DNA of 64,000 nucleotides from an uncultured Flavobacteriaceae bacterium. Its GTDB lineage: Bacteria > Bacteroidota > Bacteroidia > Flavobacteriales > Flavobacteriaceae. The stretch is taken from contig CALSTV010000001.1 of the NCBI GenBank assembly GCA_943789365.1, positions 3,371,343-3,435,342 on the forward strand, read 5' to 3'. The position numbers were made by a program, and so were the translations under genes. Each line of letters starts with the position of its first letter. Position 1 is the first letter of the stretch. This document shows, in pieces, positions 61,401 to 64,000 of the stretch. Under the pieces are notes generated by a model. The model worked only from the letters and a program-made list of their open reading frames with translations. It ran no database searches and had not been told where the DNA came from.

Positions 61401-63044
61401 GATGGTTATTATTTAGAGATGCAAGATGATTTGTATTTAGACGGAGAAGTAAGGTTGGTAGGAGATGCACAACTGATTCAGTCGCATTCCGGGGTTTCCA
61501 AAGTTTACGGTACTGGTAAACTTTATAGAGATCAAAGTGCTTCGGTTCCGAATGGCTATCGTTACCATTACTGGAGTTCACCAGTAGTTACTGCGGTTGG
61601 AAATACTACCTATAGAGTAGGAGAGGTGATGAACGATGGAACCACACCAACTTCTGAAAACTCTACAAAAAAAGCGATCAATTTCGTTCCTTATGACGGG
61701 AGTGTAAGTTCGTTAAACGGAGCACCTACGGATCCTATTACCATAGCAAATTATTGGATTTATACCTATTTCAATGGTACTAGTAGAAACGAATGGCAAC
61801 AGAAAAAGGAGACCGGAGCCATCAACATAGGAGAGGGATACACTATGAAAAGTACAGGAAGAAGCCCACAAAACTTTACTTTTGTAGGAACGCCTGTGGA
61901 TGGAACGATTTCAAAAACTATCGTTCCTAATTCTACATCTCTACTTGGAAACCCATACCCAAGTGTATTGAATGCTAGTGAATTCTTGTCGGATAACGAT
62001 GATGTTATTGATGCAACGATCTATTTCTGGGAGCACACAGGAGAGGCTACAACAGAAGGAAGCGTTGAAGGGCACGGAAAATATGGTTATCAGGGAGGAT
62101 ACTCTCAGAGAAACCTCGCCATGGGCGTTGCAGCCAATACATTAACTGCAACCGATGAAACGGCAGGTTTTGGTGAAGCAAATTATAAAGAACCTTCTCA
62201 ATATGTTGCTGTTGGACAGGGCTTCTTTTTATCAGCCGGTTCAGGTCAAGGTGGTGTTGTGTCATTTAAAAACACTCAAAGGGCTGGAAGTACTGATAAT
62301 GTTCTGTTTAAAACCAAGGGCAAAAAGAATAAACTAGCTACGGAAACTATTGTGATACCTAATTTTAGAGTTGGATTTGATTATTTAAATGAAAACAATG
62401 TAGAAGTTCATAGGCAGTTAGGGATTAACTTTAAGGAAGGGAACTCAATGTCTATGTATGATAATGGTTACGACAGTGCTATTTTTGATGTACAGGCCAC
62501 TGATATTTATTGGAATTTTGAGGGAATTGATACAGATTTGATTATTGCAGGTGTAGCGGCACTGCATAATGGTATGCAATTACCATTAGGTTTTGAAATT
62601 GAAACTGAATTCCCAGTAACAATTAGTATTGACGATAAAAATCATCTTGAAGGATATAGTATTCAGTTGGTAGACTTAATAACAGGCCAAATCTTTAGTA
62701 CTGATGATGACATAACACTTGATTTGGAGAAAGGGAGTTATGCTGATCGTTTTATGCTCCTGCTAAAAGATGAGGAGAACTTGGCGGTTGATGAGGAACT
62801 AATTGCTTCTAAAGATAATTTCTATTTATATCTCAATCGCTCTGAAAACGTATTGGTATTAAAAAACAGTGATGCTTATTACGTTGAATTATATGCTGTT
62901 TCCGGGCAAAAAATAGTATCATGGGCATTGGAAAATCACAACGATGATAAGAATATTTCTGTAGAAGGTATTCCGAATGGAGTATATATCATTAAAATGT
63001 ATGATGCCTCAGGAGTGACTTCAAAGAAAGTAATTTTGTATTAG
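55404..63044 (+). CDS. Giant thrombospondin type 3 repeat surface protein with T9SS sorting tail
   Basis: A 2546-residue secreted protein with a signal peptide ([18 protein letters not shown]). After an N-terminal beta domain (residues ~40-220), about 1300 residues are calcium-binding thrombospondin type 3 repeats ([20 protein letters not shown]). They are organised in larger units that repeat [18 protein letters not shown] at least seven times with variation. Two non-repeat insertions occur near residues 550-680 and 945-1080. A LamG/concanavalin-like domain ([23 protein letters not shown]) follows near residue 1510. Then come a DUF8202-like region ([16 protein letters not shown]) and a T9SS tail ([16 protein letters not shown], ending [10 protein letters not shown]). 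Probably a calcium-stiffened adhesin or surface stalk; the ligand is unknown. Monocistronic. Confidence 0.88.
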   Translation: MTFIRMQRIFLKRCFFIIFFICLTNQFVSAQSIPGTGTSAGICGNCNPTGWADADPNQDGTPDIANRTQAGGLGTIGAGATWENAPLPLPPTGDVRWVTLRDVGPSNNIEENLTTTMTGLTVGKTYKLVINSMTVLSDSNGNANTGQNDGSQPYCGTYIEEFDIQIGSNDRRTISNVTEDEWGVNTIIFIAQATSQTFSIFPGSDSGYTGPVNEYYLLEAVHISVDDVSALEILDTDGDGIDDAVDIDDDNDGILDVTESGENDPNGDEDGDGIANYQDVVDNGTGDGSTTDYTDADSDGFPDAYDFDGDGIANHLDLDSDNDGILDTIEFQTTSGYQAPTGTVGSNGYYDIYETSADSGVAKNNPLNTDGTFGADYLDIDADNDGIPDNVEAQTTLGYIAPSGDVGDNGVDANYENIDSYTPAGISIADTDTDGILDFRDNDSDNDGTSDISENGDANNSLSNSDTDGDGLDNNFDADNSNYDVNDDNDTPSTSLGDSDSDVNSDGDVDYRDDLEGLDSDGDTIPDAIDIDDDNDGILDENECTEVAPPTPDTFATTVILDTNVQNEGNALFNTSTTFASFNNISDVLGISFDSEIPVGTTIKIRLGKSNGNNKQFRIQQANASGVALGVPNTQFISPTETADDYDYTLTESTQYIRISMSIEDGNGNALVYMVTVPGMEVNTCGDTDGDGVPDYLDIDSDNDGIPDNIEAQSTAGYVAKSGVDTDQDGLDNNYDDNMGGASGSNGITAAEFINTDGSLTNSDTFPDYLDIDSDNDGIPDNIEAQTTLGYNAPNGVPGVNGLDSAYDFTDSFTSAGLTPVNTDGDAEPDYRDVDSDGDGTNDELEGRSEMTFVGTDTDGDGLDDGFDTVDTSGSGVFDVNDAIDDPETGGLMDDDGDVNLGGDLDYRDTLVGIDSDGDGVVDLIDIDDDNDGIIDSDEQLCIVSPTVGENNSVTSGEFGLISDGEIIANQGIRINGTNDYIVVDLGSEISMGYIVNIFLWKNNDEVKTLRISELNDANYLASGGANALLVEESDVIFGTPVRFELSQNTRYLQFDMTERELGKFDIVEISACLDFDVDGDGIVNSLDMDSDNDGILDNVEAQTTAGFVAPPTSGITAAVGVNGLFSIYENNDDTSDATGIDPVNTDDSSEVVKIPDYLDIDSDNDGIPDNIEGQSTQGYDAPSGDIGLNGIDANYQSNSSFTATGLSPYNFDGATEVDFRNTDTDGDGTLDELESGIVPNGGFTDSDGDGLLDTFEGSDATAGETYDVNDEINNPVNDLLDEDGDGGSTGDVDYRDANSIPDTDGDGVTDDIDLDDDNDGILDTIEDAQPDADSDGIKNSLDIDSDDDGIPDNIEAQLTVGYIAPNADDAATYLANDGVNSAYLGGLTAVNTDAITINNPDGLPDYLDPDSDGDGVNDILENGNANSLSGTDTDGDGYDDNFEGVINDYDVNDDIDDPTTDLPDLDSDVLTADSTQPNAAEYNDVDYRDIDDDRAPPSVVGNILWLRADIGVTGVGEVTNWADQSGSGFNATNTGNGPEKLGDGSATDGLNFNPTIQFVENSSEDLEIGGNGILGNASYSNLWIYGVSTSNSATNASYIIGNSVSGGDVTFQAPNTSSQVAIETPINGTLSASWGGAANSFNVWNAGSSTGTATPSGSRTTLYRDGLELATSNTNDGTFNGSNSSTFIGSDDNGSNFFNGQIAEIMVFNEAPDSDEQQQIQSYLAIKYGITLNQTDNDGSINEGDYILEDLSTVVWDESANSAYHNDVAGIGRDDGMFLNQKQSKSIYSSAILSVGIGSIAANNANNSSSFNSNKDFLMWGHNGSVVNASNVTSRTLLCENETQIDRVWKITETGSVGSVEVAVVKSTIDVALNESNTIYLKVADNISFDAASNVKHIPVTQRTINGVVHYVANVDFDGTKFFTYGDVLGIFWNGDSSTWIGGSGTNGAPATDAVSSNEDGDKVLVIDAESTQTNAIMTASANVSCTWVKPNSKLVINDGYYLEMQDDLYLDGEVRLVGDAQLIQSHSGVSKVYGTGKLYRDQSASVPNGYRYHYWSSPVVTAVGNTTYRVGEVMNDGTTPTSENSTKKAINFVPYDGSVSSLNGAPTDPITIANYWIYTYFNGTSRNEWQQKKETGAINIGEGYTMKSTGRSPQNFTFVGTPVDGTISKTIVPNSTSLLGNPYPSVLNASEFLSDNDDVIDATIYFWEHTGEATTEGSVEGHGKYGYQGGYSQRNLAMGVAANTLTATDETAGFGEANYKEPSQYVAVGQGFFLSAGSGQGGVVSFKNTQRAGSTDNVLFKTKGKKNKLATETIVIPNFRVGFDYLNENNVEVHRQLGINFKEGNSMSMYDNGYDSAIFDVQATDIYWNFEGIDTDLIIAGVAALHNGMQLPLGFEIETEFPVTISIDDKNHLEGYSIQLVDLITGQIFSTDDDITLDLEKGSYADRFMLLLKDEENLAVDEELIASKDNFYLYLNRSENVLVLKNSDAYYVELYAVSGQKIVSWALENHNDDKNISVEGIPNGVYIIKMYDASGVTSKKVILY

Positions 63045-63255
63045 AGTAGAGGTGGAGTAAAACGAAATTGTGTATTAAAAAAAACAGTTGGTTTGATGCA
63101 TTAGATACATTTTACGGTTGGCTTGGATTACAGTATCGTAGGAATAAGAGCATTCATCGAGTATAACTATAAAGAATTAAGTTTGTTTTAAATTAAGCAA
63201 TAATGGAATGAGCTCAAATCTTGTAATTAACAGTGTTTTTTAAGACTTAAAAAGA

Positions 63256-63288
63256 AAAAGGTCATTCTTACGAATGACCTTTATAATT
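63256..63288. terminator. Bidirectional terminator between the giant surface protein and YceI-like genes
   Basis: AAAGGTCATTC and GAATGACCTTT are perfect 11-bp arms around a four-base TTAC loop, flanked by A-rich and T-rich runs. Confidence 0.88.
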
Positions 63289-63299
63289 TAAATATTTGT

Positions 63300-63899
63300 T
63301 TACGATTTAAAGTAGACCTGAATATCAATAGCAACATCGCTCCAAGTCTTGCTCACACCGTCAGCTCCTTTATGGAGTTCAAAGCAAGCCTCATTTAAAG
63401 AATTGAGAGCAGCTTGTGCCTGCCAAGTATCTGTATTCATAATGGTCTTTATTGATACTACTTCGCCATCTATAGTATATGCAAAAGGTAGTTTTTCTGT
63501 GATACCGTTCATAGTGAGATCTACATATCCACTGGTATCATTAGTGATCATCAGGGTACCTGAAAGAAGGCTCGTATTCTTCATGATTCCAAAGAACAAG
63601 GTTTTAAGTTTGTTGTCTCTATCAGGATTGTTTGAAAACAAGCTACTTACCGGGATAGAAAATGAAGTGCTATTCAAGGCTTCCTTAATATTGCTTGCTT
63701 TATGGGGAGTTTCAATAGTGAGTTGCGTGAACTTCCCCTTAACAGGAACTTTGGAAGAAGTTTTAAAGGCCGTCCAATTGATGGTTGTCTTATTAGCATC
63801 AATACTAAACTCGATCTGCTTTTCTTTTGGCTTTTTCTTACAAGATTGAACACTATATACAAAAGTGAATACTAAAAGTATTGCTATAGATTTTTTCAT
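63300..63899 (-). CDS. YceI-like lipoprotein
   Basis: A 199-residue protein with a lipoprotein signal (IAILLVFTFVYSVQSCKKK, lipobox Cys20). The mature part matches the YceI beta-barrel (lipocalin-like): FSIDANKTTINWTAFKTSSKVPVKGKFTQLTI near the N-terminus. It continues with ALNSTSFSIPVSSLFSNNPDRDNKLKTLFFGIM and the C-terminal strands. Some YceI proteins bind isoprenoid lipids such as polyprenyl chains; the ligand here is unknown. It lies 9 bp downstream of the acyl-CoA-binding protein gene and is likely co-transcribed with it. Confidence 0.85.
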   Translation of the reverse strand: MKKSIAILLVFTFVYSVQSCKKKPKEKQIEFSIDANKTTINWTAFKTSSKVPVKGKFTQLTIETPHKASNIKEALNSTSFSIPVSSLFSNNPDRDNKLKTLFFGIMKNTSLLSGTLMITNDTSGYVDLTMNGITEKLPFAYTIDGEVVSIKTIMNTDTWQAQAALNSLNEACFELHKGADGVSKTWSDVAIDIQVYFKS

Positions 63900-63908
63900 A
63901 ATATATAA

Positions 63909-64000
63909 TTATTTAGCGTATTGTTTTACGAGTTCTATGTATTTGCGTTTAGCTTCTTCTGGACTTATTCCTTTTAATTGCATCCAAGCGTTAAATTTAA
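63909..64000 (-). CDS. Acyl-CoA-binding protein (partial, N-terminus outside window)
   Basis: The last 30 codons of an ACBP on the minus strand, ending at TAA 63909-63911. The readable residues are FNAWMQLKGISPEEAKRKY followed by IELVKQYAK. This is the final helix of acyl-CoA-binding proteins (W.A.W..L.G.S.EEA...Y), which sequester long-chain acyl-CoA in the cytoplasm. It precedes the YceI-like gene by 9 bp. Only the C-terminus is seen, so completeness is unknown. Confidence 0.8.
   Translation of the reverse strand, partial: KFNAWMQLKGISPEEAKRKYIELVKQYAK

Noticed and set aside
63349-63849. 166-codon frame antisense to the YceI-like gene
   Set aside because: The minus-strand frame has a lipoprotein signal and YceI homology; the plus frame has neither.

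Overview
The window is AT-rich chromosomal DNA from a member of Bacteroidota, most likely a Flavobacteriaceae species and plausibly marine. The evidence is type IX secretion (T9SS) C-terminal sorting domains, a TonB-dependent receptor paired with a surface lipoprotein, SPAAC-type lipoproteins, the split proton-translocating transhydrogenase, and many copies of the Bacteroidota sigma-A -7 box TAnnTTTG just ahead of genes. I cannot name the species from sequence alone.

Layout. 1-7.4 kb: part of an aminotransferase, an aspartyl-protease/PDZ protein, Lon, a T9SS-exported subtilase and an FMN oxidoreductase. 7.5-15.2 kb: a complete type II-C CRISPR-Cas locus. cas1 and cas2 read rightwards, followed by a bidirectional terminator, an array of 41 repeats, cas9 on the opposite strand, and a tracrRNA transcribed divergently from cas9. 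The anti-repeat pairs with the repeat over 22 of 24 positions, so the crRNAs are read leftwards and the tracrRNA rightwards. 15.2-18.5 kb: a cobalamin riboswitch controlling a BtuB-like receptor and a BtuG-like beta-propeller lipoprotein. 18.5-22.4 kb: several octamer-based simple repeats, a frameshifted small gene and a UvrD-type helicase.

22.4-29.3 kb: a YihY-type membrane protein, a 720-bp non-coding gap with a promoter flanked by paired palindromes, pntAA-pntAB-pntB, hisS and folE. 29.3-38.6 kb: a leftward housekeeping run with an outer-membrane barrel, a transketolase C-half, maf, a UbiA-family enzyme, smpB, two uncharacterised genes, dapD, a thioesterase and miaA. 38.7-46.8 kb: a YkgJ-type protein, a small unknown, an OprB-like porin, an amidohydrolase interrupted by an amber codon, a NamZ/DUF1343 lipoprotein, an FtsX-type permease, a TlpA-like thioredoxin lipoprotein and an Mpo1-like membrane protein. 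46.9-52.9 kb: pyruvate dehydrogenase E2 and E1-alpha, then glycine decarboxylase. 52.9-54.2 kb: an intact IS3-family element with inverted repeats, a 4-bp target duplication and a -1 frameshift signal, inserted just upstream of the gcvP promoter. 54.4-64 kb: a UbiA-like membrane protein, a 2546-residue thrombospondin-type-3 repeat surface protein with a T9SS tail, a YceI-like lipoprotein and the end of an acyl-CoA-binding protein.

The most distinctive material is in the CRISPR locus: cas9 inverted relative to cas1-cas2, variant relic repeats at both array ends, a degenerate inverted repeat copy beside the trailer, unusually variable spacer lengths, two near-identical spacers, and a palindromic element shared by the regions upstream of cas1 and cas9/tracrRNA. 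Several starts were moved downstream of the longest open frame because the extended N-terminus overlaps a clear -7 box.
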